From the NCBI GenBank assembly GCA_963921425.1, contig OY992834.1, positions 22,209,923 to 22,273,922 on the forward strand: a stretch of DNA of 64,000 nucleotides, read 5' to 3'. Of this stretch, positions 11,485-22,695 are shown one piece after another. The position numbers and the translations under genes are program-made. Source of the DNA: Dryas octopetala (taxonomy: Eukaryota > Streptophyta > Magnoliopsida > Rosales > Rosaceae). Each line of letters starts with the position of its first letter. Positions within the stretch are counted from its first letter, which is position 1. The notes under the pieces were generated by a model that saw nothing but the letters and a program-made list of their open reading frames with translations, made no database searches and was not told the DNA's origin.

Positions 11485-12265
11485 CCCAAAATCCAGAAAT
11501 TTCTAGGACACTCTCTCTCTTCTCCCCCGCGTCTCCCTTCTTTCTCCTTTCTCTCTCTCTCTCTCTCCGCCTGCCCTCTCCCCTCGGCAGTTTCGTCGTC
11601 CGGCCACCCTTCGACCAACGGCGGGCATCGGCGAGTTCCTCTCACCGTCGCCGACCTCCAGCGGCCCTCCTCATCGCCGGTCGACCACCGTAGACGGAGA
11701 ATCGGCGCGAGACAAAAAACTTCCTCGTCGGCGATTCGCGTTTTCCGACGGAGTTACGACGCCGGACCACTTGGGTCTCCTTCCCCAGGCTCCGGCGAGT
11801 TCAGCTGTGCCACTCCTTTGCTCCGGCGACCTCCCACGGCGGTGAATCAACAACTCAAGGCCGTCGGCTTCCACCGTCGATTCCAGCCACTTCCGGCGAC
11901 TTTTGGCCGTCGGTCCAGTTGTCAAAAACGACCCTCGAGGTATGGGCTTTGTTTTCCCCTTGGTTGGATTGGTCAATTTTGTGAAATTAAGAAATTGAAT
12001 TTATGGGGTTTGACACTATTTTGGGTTGACTTTGAATTGAGCCTATTTGAATGTTTTCTGAGTTGTTTTTCATCCAATTGAAGCGCCTAGGTTGAATTTG
12101 GGTTGATTTTCAGTTGAAAAATCATTTTCTTTGGATGTGCCGCTGCTGCCACCGTCGGCTCCGCCACTTGTGGCGGCGGGTCAGCGGTCATTTGTCTCAT
12201 TTTTGCCCAAATTGGACTTCTAGGAGACTCTCGGAGGTTGTTTGTTGGTTGTCTGGTCTTAACAG

Positions 12266-12371
12266 GTACACGGGCTCGGGAAATCTCATTCCTGATGCCG
12301 TTATGCTGCCGGATTTGGTATCCAAGCAAAGGCACCGTGAAGGGTATTTCGGTCTTTTACGTAGCTGAACT
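12266..12371 (+). other. Exon-like conserved block in the LTR
   Basis: A 106-bp block preceded by TCTGGTCTTAACAG (acceptor-like) and followed by GTGAGT (a perfect donor). It begins GTACACGGGCTCGGG. The counterpart at 49998-50104 has 107 bp and the same boundaries, and minus-strand counterparts occur near 5070-5180, 6240-6330, 26530-26640 and 44635-44745. It contains a small CGGAT..ATCCG-type hairpin. It may be an internal exon of the LTR transcript. Confidence 0.4.
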
Positions 12372-13038
12372 GTGAGTAAAACTTATCGGTTTTTAATGCA
12401 GAGTACCGTTAATGAATTGCATGTTTGTGTGTTTGTGATTATATATTAGAGAAGGCTTAGTGCAGAATTTAGATCATAAGAACGTAGTGACGAGGATTTG
12501 AGATTAAGGGATTAATTGGGAATCATAGAGATGTTATGATGATAATTGCTGAATTAGAGAAGAAATGTTTATTGTTGAGGTAAATAAATGAGGATTAGGC
12601 AATTATTATGCAAAATGATTAAAATTAATTATTGAGGAAATATTAGTATGATTTAAATGGCATTATAAGTGAGGAGTCGTGGGTAGGAATCAATTTCGGA
12701 AAGGATTCAGTATAGCTCGGGGTAGACTGTGAGTGGATCTTTGGTTTTCGAAATGTTTTTGCACATTTTAAAATTGAACTCTTTTCTTGATTTAATTGAG
12801 TATGGATAGTTTCTGAAAATGGTCTTTGGCAATATTTTGGGGAAGTTTTATTATCGAATTTTTGTCTTTCAGAAATGATTTGAATCTAGCAGTTTTCATG
12901 ATTTGAGAATGATTTATTTAAGCAGATTTATTAGAAGAATTAAATTTCAGTTTTTATCTAAAGGAGTATTTTGAGATGTGGTTGATTGAGATATCCAAAA
13001 GAGGTTTCAAACCGCCATATTAGTACCCCCTTCAGCAG

Positions 13039-13535
13039 GTATATATTGCTCTGTACTCGCCTAGAGATGACTCGGCGGTGTACGACCAACATGCAAGTAT
13101 ATATTGCTCTGCACTCGCCTAGAGATGACTCGGTAGTGTATGACCAGCACTCGCTCTGCACTTGCCTAGTTGGCGGTGTACAACTAGCATTTGCTCTGCA
13201 CTTGCTTAGTAGGCGGTGTACGACCAGCATTTGCTCTGCACTTGCCTAGTCGGCGGTGTATGACCAGCATCACCGCAAGTATAGATTTGCTCTGCACTTG
13301 CCTAGTAGGCGGTGTACGACCAGCATTTGCTCTGCACTTGCCTAGTCGGCGGTGTATGACCAGCATCACAGCAGGTATAGATTTGCTCTGCACTTGCCTA
13401 GTAGGCGGTGTACGACCAGCATTTGCTCTGCACTTGCCTAGTCGGCGGTGTATGACCAGCACCACAGCAGGTATACATTTGCTCTGCACTTGCCTAGAGA
13501 TGACTCGGCAGTGTATGACCAGCAGTTCCCCGGGT
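13039..13535 (+). repeat. Hairpin minisatellite, 10 units with 40+56-bp higher order
   Basis: Ten units, each GCTCTGCACTTGCC, TAG-spacer, GGCGGTGTA, GACCAGC. In the second half 40-bp units alternate with 56-bp units carrying an extra CATCACAGCAGGTATAGATT tail, giving a 96-bp dimer repeated about three times. Edge units have a longer loop (TAGAGATGACTC) than central ones (TAGTC, TAGTA, TAGTT), while the paired arms stay constant. Frames of about 100 residues run through it on both strands and are repeat artefacts. Confidence 0.9.
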
Positions 13536-15035
13536 ACTAGTGTGGCGTGAGATTTCAGTTGTGGAGTATTTTGAGCAATGAAATTACACCAGTAAATATT
13601 TTAAATGACAGTTTCAGTAGAGCATTGTGTTTTTATTTCAGTTATTTTAACAGTTTTACAACTTGAAAATACTATTTATTCTTCAGAGTTCGAATTACAG
13701 TTTTGAGATGATTTAAAAATGGATTTGAAAGAAGAGATTTTGAAAATAGTTTTAAAGCTGGGGGATGTCAAAGAGTGATGTGAGTGAAATTAGGGGGATT
13801 TCAAATAGCGGTGTGAGTGAAATTAGATAGTCTATTTCGTTGCTTTGTGTGCTTGTATGCATTTGTTTGCTAGGATTTGGTTTGGTTAGGATTTGGTAAA
13901 GTGTAGGCTTGAATCTTGAGGATGGACATTGATGAATGAATTATGCATTGAGGTTATGAGTTAGGAAGTGAACGATTCGAGATTGAGGTTAATAGTTGAC
14001 GTTTATGCATTTGAATGACAGAATGATTATTATTATTTTTGGTGGGATTATGATGTGAATTTGAGGAATTACATTTATCTTGATGCTTGGATATTTGTGA
14101 TGAATTTGTGATGTGATTGAGTAATTATGGATACTCTTGTGGATTATTTTGAGTATGGAAATTGAGGATATTATTGAGGTTAATTATTTCGTTATTTCAC
14201 TCATACGAGCTCTAGTGAGCTTACCAGGTTGTTTATTTGAATGACCCGGTGTACCATGGATATGGTACAGTGTGGTTTTTGGTGTTTTGCAGGTTAAGTA
14301 GGCTGAGGAGGCAGTGAGGAGAAGACGAGGCAGTGGGACCTATTTTAATTTGATTTAACTGATTTTATACAGTGAATTTTACATAAATGTTTTGGGCTCA
14401 CATTCTGATTTAATTAATGTATTCATTTATTATATTAAGTGCATGGCTCATTCTTTGAAAAGAGGTTTAAAGGACAAAGTTTCAGTGTATTTTTGGGCCC
14501 TAAGATCGGGGCGTTACAAATGATTTGAGGGTTGAGTTTTGGCAAGCATCTTAAAGTCTTTAAAGTTTTTAAATCTCAACAAGAGAATTGCTTATTATGT
14601 TTGCTTGGAATTTGTGATAACTTTTCCTTTTCATTTCTTTAATCCTTTACCCTAAACCCCATTACAACCTAATAAAAGTCCTTTTGATCCAAAATATTTT
14701 GTGCATGACTAGTGGAGATGAGATTGAATAGCAAGAATATGGAGACATATGCACAACATTACATTGAGTGCATACACTAACCCTTAAACACTTGTGTCAA
14801 AATAGAGAGCATTCCAATGAGTGTTTGGTTATCCAAGTTTGAATTGCATATCTTGTGAATGCATTGAATTGACATATGGTTTATAGTGCACACACTCACT
14901 CAAGCATGTGTTTCATGTCTTGTTATTAGCACTAGAGGAAAATCTAGGAAATATTTTGTGCTTATGAAATTCATAGCCCTATCTTGTATTTTTCTTTATT
15001 GTGTTTTTTGTTTGCTCGAGGACGAGCAAAACCTA

Positions 15036-15049
15036 AGTTTGGGGGTATT
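15036..15049 (+). other. Polypurine tract of the gypsy remnant
   Basis: AAGTTTGGGGGTAT lies directly before the right LTR, preceded by GCTCGAGGACGAGCAAAA. This is a typical plant gypsy second-strand priming site and it fixes the element's orientation. Confidence 0.75.
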
Positions 15050-16979
15050 TGATATGTTCATAAATTCATATCCTTTTATATTTCTCTTATTTAGTTTTTA
15101 TGAGTTCATTTGATTAAAAACTTTAAATTTCATTTAGTTTTGTGTTTTTAGATTCCGAACAATAAAATGAGAAATTTCACCATTTATTCTCCTTAATAGA
15201 TTTTAACATGAATCCAATTGGAGATAGAAGCTAACACCTTGAAGTTATTCCAGGTTAAATTTCGTGACATTTGAAGACTTTTAAGGTGTTCATTTTGAAT
15301 TTCAAAGTCAGCCCAAAACTGCACCCGAGGATAACTGAGTCAGCTGCATTGTGTGGGGAATAACTTTTTGGTTTGAGCTTGGATTGAGGCATATAATATA
15401 TGGTTAGAAAGAAGACATTCAGGGCTTTCTATTGATATATATATAACGTAAATTTCGGAGTTGGTTAAGACCTCCAAATTGCTCTCCAAACACAGCTCAG
15501 AAATCCTGTCAGTAAAATGATAAAGTGATCCCAAGGCATCTTTCCATTTTGGGTAATTGCCTATCACATGCTCTCTTTCCTTCCCCTTTGTTTGCCCATT
15601 CTAAGCAAAATTCAGAAACCACAATGTGAAGGCTCTAAATGAGGCAAAGAGAACATCTACCTATCTCAACATCCTTTAAGGATCATCCATTGAGGGATAA
15701 GATGAAATATTCTCATTTTTGAATTAACCAAACCTTATCCCTTCATTTTCTTTTAATCCTAGCCATATATTTTAGACATAACAACTCACCCAAACCATAA
15801 AACACTCTCTCATTTTCGAACTCCCCCCTCCATCCTCTCTAATTTCACTAATTTCATCATCTCATCTCAAAAACACACATCTCATCTTCCATCTTCCAAA
15901 ACCCTAGCTTTTTCTCATCTCTCTTCATCATTTCTTTTCTCCATCTTCCCTCCTTCAACTCTTCCTCTCCAAAAAGCCAAACACCATCACAACACCCATC
16001 TACCATATTCACCACCATTATTGTAAGAGGAGCTTGGAGGCACTTGGGACAAGAAGCTATTTTGGGCATCCTTGGAGGAGTGACACCCCTTGGGAGCTTG
16101 GCTTCAACATCTAGAGTTTTCTTTTTTCCTTCTTGTTTCCATTTATATTTCAATTTGTGATGTTGTTTGTAACTTTTATGGCTAGTGAGTAGTTTCTTGA
16201 TTTGGGGTTAGGGATGTAGCCCTAGCCCAACCATATAATGACTTTGTGATTTGTGATATAAATGCCCTTTTGGATATATATGCTCTTATGCTAGTTTAAA
16301 GATCATGACTTATATGTGTGAATTTACCACTTGTGCATATGAGAAATGCTGTCATGTAGAAATTGGAGATTGGTAACCTTTAGTTTCTTGTTGCATAAGA
16401 ACATGGTAATTTAAAAACACCTTGGTTGGATTGTTTTAATTGCTTGGATTCCTCATCCTTAGAACTTTATGCATCTAGGGTTTGCTATGGCATTAATCTT
16501 AGGTAGTTACCTATCACCTTGGTTGGGATAGTTGATAACATGAAAGAGGATGTGCCCGAATTTACCTTGATCGGGGGTTAGGAGGGAATTTAATCTATCT
16601 AATTTGGCATAATCATTAATTGCATTGTTTGTTACATGGGAGGGTTAGTGTGAACCCCTAATAACCCCAAATCCTTCATCATCATTGAATTTAATTTATA
16701 CTTGAATTTGCTTGTATTTTCATTTGTTAGTTTCAAATATTCTAGTGTTACGTACCATCTATCAACCAAACAACAACTCAACACTACACATTTGCACATA
16801 CCATTATGTATAGTCTTGACTTTACATAGTACATAGTAGGTTATTTGTTAGTTTTATAACCCTAAAATCAATCTAGCTTGTGATTGAAATCCTAATCCAA
16901 TTTCTTGGGTACGACAACCCCCTACTTCTATTTCCATACTAAAACTTGACAACCTTGCACTTGAGGTAGGATAACAACA
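15050..16979 (+). repeat. Right (3') LTR of the gypsy remnant
   Basis: TGATATGTTC to GATAACAACA, 1930 bp, followed by the target duplication ATTAA. No gene is seen in it. Confidence 0.85.
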
Positions 16980-17080
16980 ATTAACATTCAAAATAAAAAA
17001 CACAATTAAAGAGCAAACATAATTTAAAACAAGACTAACATTCAAAATAAAAAACACAATTAAAGAGCAAATATAATACA
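16980..17080. repeat. Continuation of the A-rich tandem repeat
   Basis: ATTAACATTCAAAATAAAAA and AATTAAAGAGCAAA recur twice here, directly continuing the array cut at 9407. Confidence 0.75.
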
Positions 17081-17090
17081 AGGTCTCATT

Positions 17091-18334
17091 CTAATTGTTA
17101 GGCGGGTACCCCTGGTTTGACTGATTGAGGTTGGAAAGATCCGGGTAGTATCCAGATGGAGTGTACTCCGAACTGTGGTTAGCACGCATTTGCCTCTTTG
17201 CAATGACTTCAACCATCTTTTGCTTCCAATACATCCGTTGTCCCTCATTCATTTTGGAGAGGTCTTGGCCCATAATATTTTGTTCTTCCCATTCTAGCTG
17301 CCTCTCTATCCTCACCCTCTCTCTTCCTTCCTTTGCGAGGTCTCTTTCACTCCTTGCATCCTCCCTATCAAGTCTCGTTTATATGAAAATCCTTGAATTT
17401 TCATTATAATGATCAACTACCTCAACCATATGAGTTTGGACGAGCTCGGCTGCCTTGGCCCGTTTTGTATGGTTTCTTCTTTATGGCCTTGGCCACGATG
17501 AACCTATTGGTTGGAATGGTGATGGGTTTTCGTCCTCACCAAGTGGTATGACTGGATCGGCCTCCTCGGGATCATCATCGGCGGGAGTGTCAGTATTGTC
17601 GATGGCGGGGTCTCTAGATCACTAAACCAGACAGGAGCATGAACCGCAACATACTTTGCACTTTCCTTTATTTGTTCCTAAATGTGCACCCATGGAAACT
17701 TGAATCCAGTCTTGTTTCGAAAGCCTTCAAGTGCTTGCGTAAACTACAATAATTAAATATATATATATATATATAAATATATAAATATGCTTGATAAATA
17801 AACAAAACAAAAAATATATAATAAAACCAGCATTTAAATATGTTTCATTTATAAACAAAACAAAAAATAATCATACAAATATATAAATATGTTTGATACA
17901 TAAACAAAACAAAAAATAATAATACCATTATATAAATATGCTTCATTTATAAACAAAACAAATAATAATCATACATATATATAGACATGCTTGATAATTT
18001 GATAAAACAAAAAATAATTATACAAATATATAAATGCATAAAAACTTACCACATTGGCATCATTTGCACCGCTTGCGTGCATTCGTTCGGCCTCCAACAG
18101 GCAAGCATAAAATTTGTTGCAATCACGCGCAATATCTTTGAATCATGCTTTAACGCCGCCAACCTTACGAATGGTTTCACCCCCCATGTTACGCTTGAAA
18201 ATTTGATAAATTTGTTCCCAAAGCACGGCGGCTCTATTTTGGGCACCAAGACAACCGTCAGGAGACCTGTCTAGGTATGCCATCACTAGGGCTTCATCTT
18301 TAGCTACCCCCCAAGCATTTCCTCTAGAAGCCAT
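17091..18334 (-). pseudogene. PIF/Harbinger ORF1 (Myb/SANT-like with NAM-associated C-terminus)
   Basis: The start is MASRGNAWGVAKDEALVMAY at 18334, the signature opening of the ORF1 protein that accompanies plant PIF/Harbinger transposases. It continues LWEQIYQIFKRN. After a shift of frame it gives ARDCNKFYACLLEAERMHA and then a donor-like GTAAG near 18040. A second exon (about 17090-17745) gives WKILKDHPKW-like and KYVAVHAPVW-like stretches and ends with QLEWEEQNIMGQDLSKMNEG, a charged helical C-terminus. ORF1 binds the element ends with the transposase. Frame changes and stops inside both exons mark it as dead. The intron is filled by an AT-rich tandem repeat. Confidence 0.65.
17777..18035. 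repeat. AT-rich tandem repeat in the ORF1 intron
   Basis: About four imperfect copies of a unit of roughly 55 bp containing AAATATGCTT, GATAAATAAACAAAACAAAA and AATAATCATACA. It is preceded by an (AT)n run at 17756-17776. Confidence 0.7.
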
Positions 18335-18659
18335 GACAAAGAAAAAACAAAAATTGTGCAAATTTAGTAAACAAAGGTTGTAGTTTGTTATGAAAAACTA
18401 TGGGTGTTGTATGATATATATATAGACCCATTTGAGAATATAACTGTTGAAGGGTTTGGGGAATTTTTATTCATTTTTTGACAATTTTTCGGGTACTATT
18501 TCAATTTTAAATGATTTATTAATTATTAATTATTATTTAAAAAAAAAAAAACTTAGGCGATCTAGACCGTTGATTATCAACGGTCCATTAATCCAGAGCC
18601 TTTATTTCAAACCGGCCCATTTAACAAAAAAAAAAAAAAAAGCATAAAGGACAATTAAT

Positions 18660-19657
18660 GGCAACCACTAATCACCAACGGTCATTTAATCTAGACCATT
18701 GACCAACATGTGAAGATGGCGCATCACTCCATGCAGCAGCCGACAAGACCACCATCAAAGCTTTCAATGTGTGAAGATGGGGCCACTTGCTTTTCAGCAA
18801 AGCTTCACTCTCTCTCCCCCTTTAATACATCACGTGGGCTGCATTTTGTTGCATTTGGGTCACACACATTTTGGCTCACAATGAGACCCGAAATTGGGTT
18901 ACACCAGTTTTTGGATCACATTTTCCGGCCCATAGTGCTTGGGTGTGACCCATTTGTGACCCAAAATAAGTTTTGGGTCACATTTTCAAGCAGCATAGTG
19001 GTAGGCCTGAGAAGGGATGAAAGAAATAGGGGGTGCAGCTGGGTATTTATAGGAGAGTTTGAATGCGTTAACTCGGTCAACTTGTTGACTCAGTGGGTGG
19101 ACTCACCACCAACCGTCGCCACGTGTCAACATGAAGGGCTGCCACATGTCATGGGTCATGCAACATGGCTGCACATGCAGCGATCTGATCTACCAGCCCA
19201 TGCAAGCTTTCACGGCCCAAATCGTGCCATGTGGCGCGATCTGGTGTTTCCGATTTTATTTTTCTAATTTCCTATTTTTTCAACATCAAAAATTAATTAA
19301 AAATAGCTTATCACTTGAAAAAATACCCCGAAAAATGCTATGGACTCGGGATGACTAGTACTAATTAACTATGGGGTAAAATTACCAATTTGCCCTTGGA
19401 AAAATTTCAAAAAATTCAAGCTTCACAAACTAAGATAAAATACCCTAAAAAAAAGGAAACTTGAAAAATTCATAAAATAATTTCCCAGACTTGGAATAAT
19501 ATGAGACTTGCACCGTTGGGTCCATGGGTAAAAGCACTACGTTTCCAAGGTATAACTTGATCCAAAACCCTAGTCAAATTTGGTCCACAAATTAAAGTCA
19601 AATGTGGAAAAATAAGGAAAAATTCCAAAATAATTTTGAAAATTTCCGGGTCTCACA
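18660..19657 (-). mobile_element. LTR-like piece with TATA box, minus orientation
   Basis: The right edge reads TGTGAGACCCGGAAATTTTC on the minus strand from 19657, which resembles an LTR start, and a TATAAATA box lies at 19052-19045. Between them lie the sequence expected of a U3 region and several GGGTCACA/TGTGACCC motifs. I could not place the left end or a target duplication. The 185-residue plus-strand frame at 18710-19267 matches no family I know and is probably chance. Confidence 0.4.
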
Positions 19658-20740
19658 GTTATTATTATTTATAAATTTTGATACTATTGTGGATTATTGG
19701 AGGACATGGTATTGACTCTCATTCCATCAAGAGTCATTAATTAATTCCAAAAGTACCCTAAATTTTTTAAATAATTGTTGTCATTTTTTTAGAACAAATT
19801 AATTAACATAATTAAGTTCCAAGTTAACTCGCAAGTGCACGAGTCGCAGTATATCAATGCTTACAAATGTAAGGTCGATCCCTCATGGAATGATATTAAT
19901 GTTAATATTCTAACCTAATTAAGTCTAGTAGATTCAAAAACACAATAAATAAACACTACTCACAAACAAGGCAATAGGGGGTTTTGTGAGAACTGACAAA
20001 CATATAAAACATAAAAGTATGATGTTTACCTTATATATGATTTTACAAAACTTCATCCCATGAACTTCACTTAGAAAAGATTCATTCACTTGTTGTAAAT
20101 TGAAATTATGTTCTTGGTTATCCTACACAATTTCTCAACTATAGCTAGATGCATACAACCTAAGTTGATCAATCATAAAAAGTATACAAATAGCATAGAA
20201 TTAATTAAAACAGGGATTAAGAATTCATTAACATGTTCATCAAATTAATAACTCAAAAGATCCATGAATGTAAAGATGACATAGTTAGGGCTTCATCCTA
20301 ACCCTAGCTAAGAGTTTAATTAGCTACTCATAACTAAATAGAAAACAAGAGAAAGCATAATAAAAAATCTAGAAAGTCCGATGGAAGAATGAGGAGAGAT
20401 ACACGGCAGCCTTGAAAAGGAGGGCACATCAAGGTTAGGGTTCCACACTACTATGAACACATCAAGTAAGGTTGTTGGTAATTTTCCAAACAGGAGGGCA
20501 CCCAAAAGTCAACTTGATGCCATATTCCAAAGATATTTATGATTTGAGCACAAAAATTGAAGATTTATATGGTAGACCTTGTTTTTGCTTAAAAATACAA
20601 ACTTTAAGCAACCCAAGTGAACCAATGACTAAGGAACAACAAGAGTTCAAAAAGGTTTGTGTTTTAAAGATTAATCATAAAACAAAAATGTGGAAAGAGG
20701 TTCTAACTACCTATAATATATGACATTATGGGTGAAAGAT

Positions 20741-20788
20741 GGTTTCTTTTTCATTTTATAAACAAGATCTAGAACTTGTAGGATCTAG
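20741..20788 (+). repeat. 48-bp direct repeat, left copy
   Basis: It begins GGTTTCTTTTTCATTTTATA and ends GTAGGATCTAG. It recurs at 36962-37009 with two base differences. The two copies bracket the whole nested block. Confidence 0.9.
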
Positions 20789-21227
20789 TGGAACGACCCA
20801 ATCCAAATTTCACGAGAAATTTAAATTTTTATTCATAATGGTCATTTAGAGACATAGTGGGAGATTAAATTGTGAAACTCCGTATTTTTTTTTCAAGGAT
20901 TTATTCTAAATATTTTGAGAATTTATTTGCGAAATTATTTTAAAGATTTTGGGATTTGAATTTGAGAAATAAAAGGGTTGTGGCTTAATTTTTAATTTTT
21001 TTTTAAATTGGTCTTGACCAAAAGTTGACTTTTAAATTAATGGGCTTTTGAATTTGACTTTGGGCCCGTTGAATGGGTCTTGATTCCACGAGTTCGTAGA
21101 CACGAAGCACATGTAAATCGGAGTTATGGTTTGAGTTTTACAGATCTTCAAGTGAGGGGCAATTTGGTAAAGTTTCATTAAATGGGTTTTAAATACCAAA
21201 ATCAGTTTTTTGTTTAAAAAAACACAC

Positions 21228-21278
<51 letters not shown>

Positions 21279-21329
21279 CGACCCACTCTTCTCTCTATTC
21301 CCTCTCCCTGCGCACGCAGCCTCGACCAA
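20789..21329 (+). mobile_element. Partial TGTAACG-family LTR (H1)
   Basis: It starts TGGAACGACCCAATCC directly after the 48-bp repeat. It has the family's 5' region, a TTTAAATA-type box near 21188, and a long CT tract (21231-21277), and stops where the next LTR begins. No 3' end is present. Confidence 0.65.
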
Positions 21330-21540
21330 TGTAACGACTCGACCCAAAATTTTAAAAGAAATCAAAAATTTTCATTCAACTTTGTTTATTTTAAGAGACT
21401 TTAAAAGGAAACGAAATTTGAAAGACTTTTGAAATTTTTACTAAATTACTTTGGAATGTTTTAAGAATTTACTCAGCGTTTCCACTGAAATAGATTTAAC
21501 GTTATTCAAGCTGATAGGTTAAAAGTGTTTTGTTTTTAAT
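21330..21540 (+). mobile_element. Partial TGTAACG-family LTR (H2)
   Basis: It starts TGTAACGACTCGACCC and is soon replaced by a further LTR start at 21541. Only the 5' 211 bp are visible. Confidence 0.5.
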
Positions 21541-22030
21541 TGTGAGACCTCGTATTTTTTCAAGTTTTATTTTGAAAGGTATTTTAAATATTTTGAAAAT
21601 TTATTTGTGAAATAAATTTGTTTTGGGTATATTTTTAATTATTTTATTTTATTTTATTTTAATTAAGTATGACCCGAAATTTGACTTTTTAACCTTATTT
21701 GATTTTTGATTTTGATTTTAGACTTGTTGAAAAGGTCTCAAGATCACGAATGCGCAAACGCAAACTGTTCGTCGATCGGAACTACGGTTTGAGAAATACG
21801 AGTGTTTGAAGCAAGGGACATTTTTGTAAATTTGCAAATATGAGTTTTAAATTCACCCAAAAGCCAAAAAATTCTAGACTCTCTCACTCCTCAAGCCCCC
21901 CTTTCCGGTGTTCTTTTCTCTCTCCTCCTCTCTTCCACCTCTACTCCTTCTCTTCCTCCGGCAAGTCTAGGATGGCGACGAGAACACCACCCTAGACTCG
22001 TCTCCCTCTCCTCTCTCTTTCCCAGAGTCC

Positions 22031-22065
<35 letters not shown>

Positions 22066-22695
22066 CCCGAGATCACTCTCTCTCTCTCTCACGACTCTCC
22101 CTGTGCACGAGGCATCTTTAGCCAGAACCTAGCCCAGCTGGCCACCTTCTCCAGCCACTCTCCGACCGACCCAAACTTCCAGTGAGTCCCCCGACGCCGA
22201 CCCTCTTCCCCCAGCCTCTCCTCTGACCAGCCAGCCCCCTACTCACGACCTCTGCTTGGGAAATCGCCAACAGACCTGCTGACCTTATTCCCCAATTTAT
22301 GGCCAGTTTTCACCACGAATCTTCAAGGGCTTTTGTGGGTTTTCTCCTTAAGGTATGGGCTTCATCTTTCCCCATTGATTTCATTGTTTAAATTGAGTTA
22401 TGTGAAAATGAGAATCTGGGGATTTAGAGCCGTTGGAGATTTCTTAAATTTTCAGTTTTAGAGGGATGTTCTTATGGTGAATTTAGACGAATTTCTTCCT
22501 TAGGAGACCTTATAGATGTTTAGCATTGAGAAATTCAATGGGTTTGGGGGAAGTCGTTTTTAATTGGTAAATTTGGTCTTGAAAACAACCACTTTGGGCG
22601 GCACTCACAGTGATTTCGAACCCCATTGTAATTTCGAGATTAAAGGATTATTTTTGGGTAATTTTTGTGTGAGTTTTTGGTCTTGGCTGTGTTGA
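21541..22695 (+). mobile_element. Partial TGTAACG-family LTR (H3), continuing at 36709-36961
   Basis: It starts TGTGAGACCTCGTATTTT, has a TTTAAATTCACCC box near 21846, CT tracts at 22037-22065 and 22074-22092, a GC-rich leader and the donor-like AAG/GTATGGGC near 22350. It is the landing site of the full gypsy element 22696-36708. The sequence after that element (36709-36961) probably continues it, but it lacks the usual LTR 3' end. Confidence 0.55.

Larger units (their letters stand above)
11293..14518 (+). mobile_element. Solo LTR, TGTAACG family, best-preserved copy
   Basis: It opens TGTAACGACCCGACTC and closes ATCGGGGCGTTACA, with a perfect target duplication AATGA (11288-11292 and 14519-14523). 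At 3226 bp it is the clearest copy and can serve as the reference for the family. In order it shows a TTTAAATA box (11477-11484), CT-rich tract (about 11513-11567), GC-rich leader, a donor-like AG/GTATGGGC near 11939, an exon-like conserved block (12266-12371), the hairpin minisatellite (13039-13535), the GAGCTCTAGTGAGCTTACC hairpin region (14205-14260) and a short tail. It has no primer site, polypurine tract or coding domain. It is a solo LTR or an LTR-like non-autonomous unit. Confidence 0.9.
9408..16979 (+). mobile_element. Internally reduced Ty3/gypsy remnant with target duplication ATTAA
   Basis: The element opens TGATATGTTCATAAATTC at 9408 and closes GGATAACAACA at 16979. The 5-bp target duplication ATTAA is perfect (9403-9407 and 16980-16984). 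Visible parts in plus orientation are a left LTR portion (9408-10197), a short pol end (10200-10309) reading GDVFKVNDHRLKPYV, which is the C-terminal tail of a gypsy integrase region, 3' noncoding sequence, a polypurine tract AAGTTTGGGGGTAT (15036-15049), and the right LTR (15050-16979, 1930 bp). Most of gag-pol is absent; the element is broken. The two LTR portions differ at scattered positions, suggesting moderate youth. A solo LTR (11293-14518) is nested in its 3' noncoding part. It belongs to the same broad clade as the gypsy elements at 22696 and 39760. Confidence 0.85.
8520..18660 (-). mobile_element. Decayed PIF/Harbinger DNA transposon, split by a gypsy remnant
   Basis: The two genes of a plant PIF/Harbinger element lie on the minus strand on either side of a 7.6-kb retrotransposon insertion: ORF1, a Myb/SANT-like protein, at 17091-18334, and the DDE transposase at 8717-9235. 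Short tandem repeats built on ACATTCAAA and AATTAAAGAGCAAA occur on both flanks of the insertion (9236-9407, 16980-17080). This shows the flanks were once continuous. Element ends are estimates. ORF1 upstream of transposase and the HNMIVEDER signature are typical of the family. In-frame stops show the element is dead. Confidence 0.7.

Noticed and set aside
13039-13535. CRISPR-like appearance of regular repeats with spacers
   Set aside because: The window is plant DNA, the intervening parts are themselves repeated, and the array lies inside an LTR.
13184-13550. Repeat-protein frames of 100-119 residues over the minisatellite
   Set aside because: Stop-free minisatellite units create them on both strands; no start context or family likeness.
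16854-17081. Frame with repeated YxCSLIVFFILNV
   Set aside because: It spans the LTR end and the A-rich tandem repeat; the apparent repeat is that DNA repeat in translation.
18710-19267. 185-residue plus-strand frame
   Set aside because: It runs against the LTR-like promoter, has no recognisable motif, and its composition is that of noncoding DNA.
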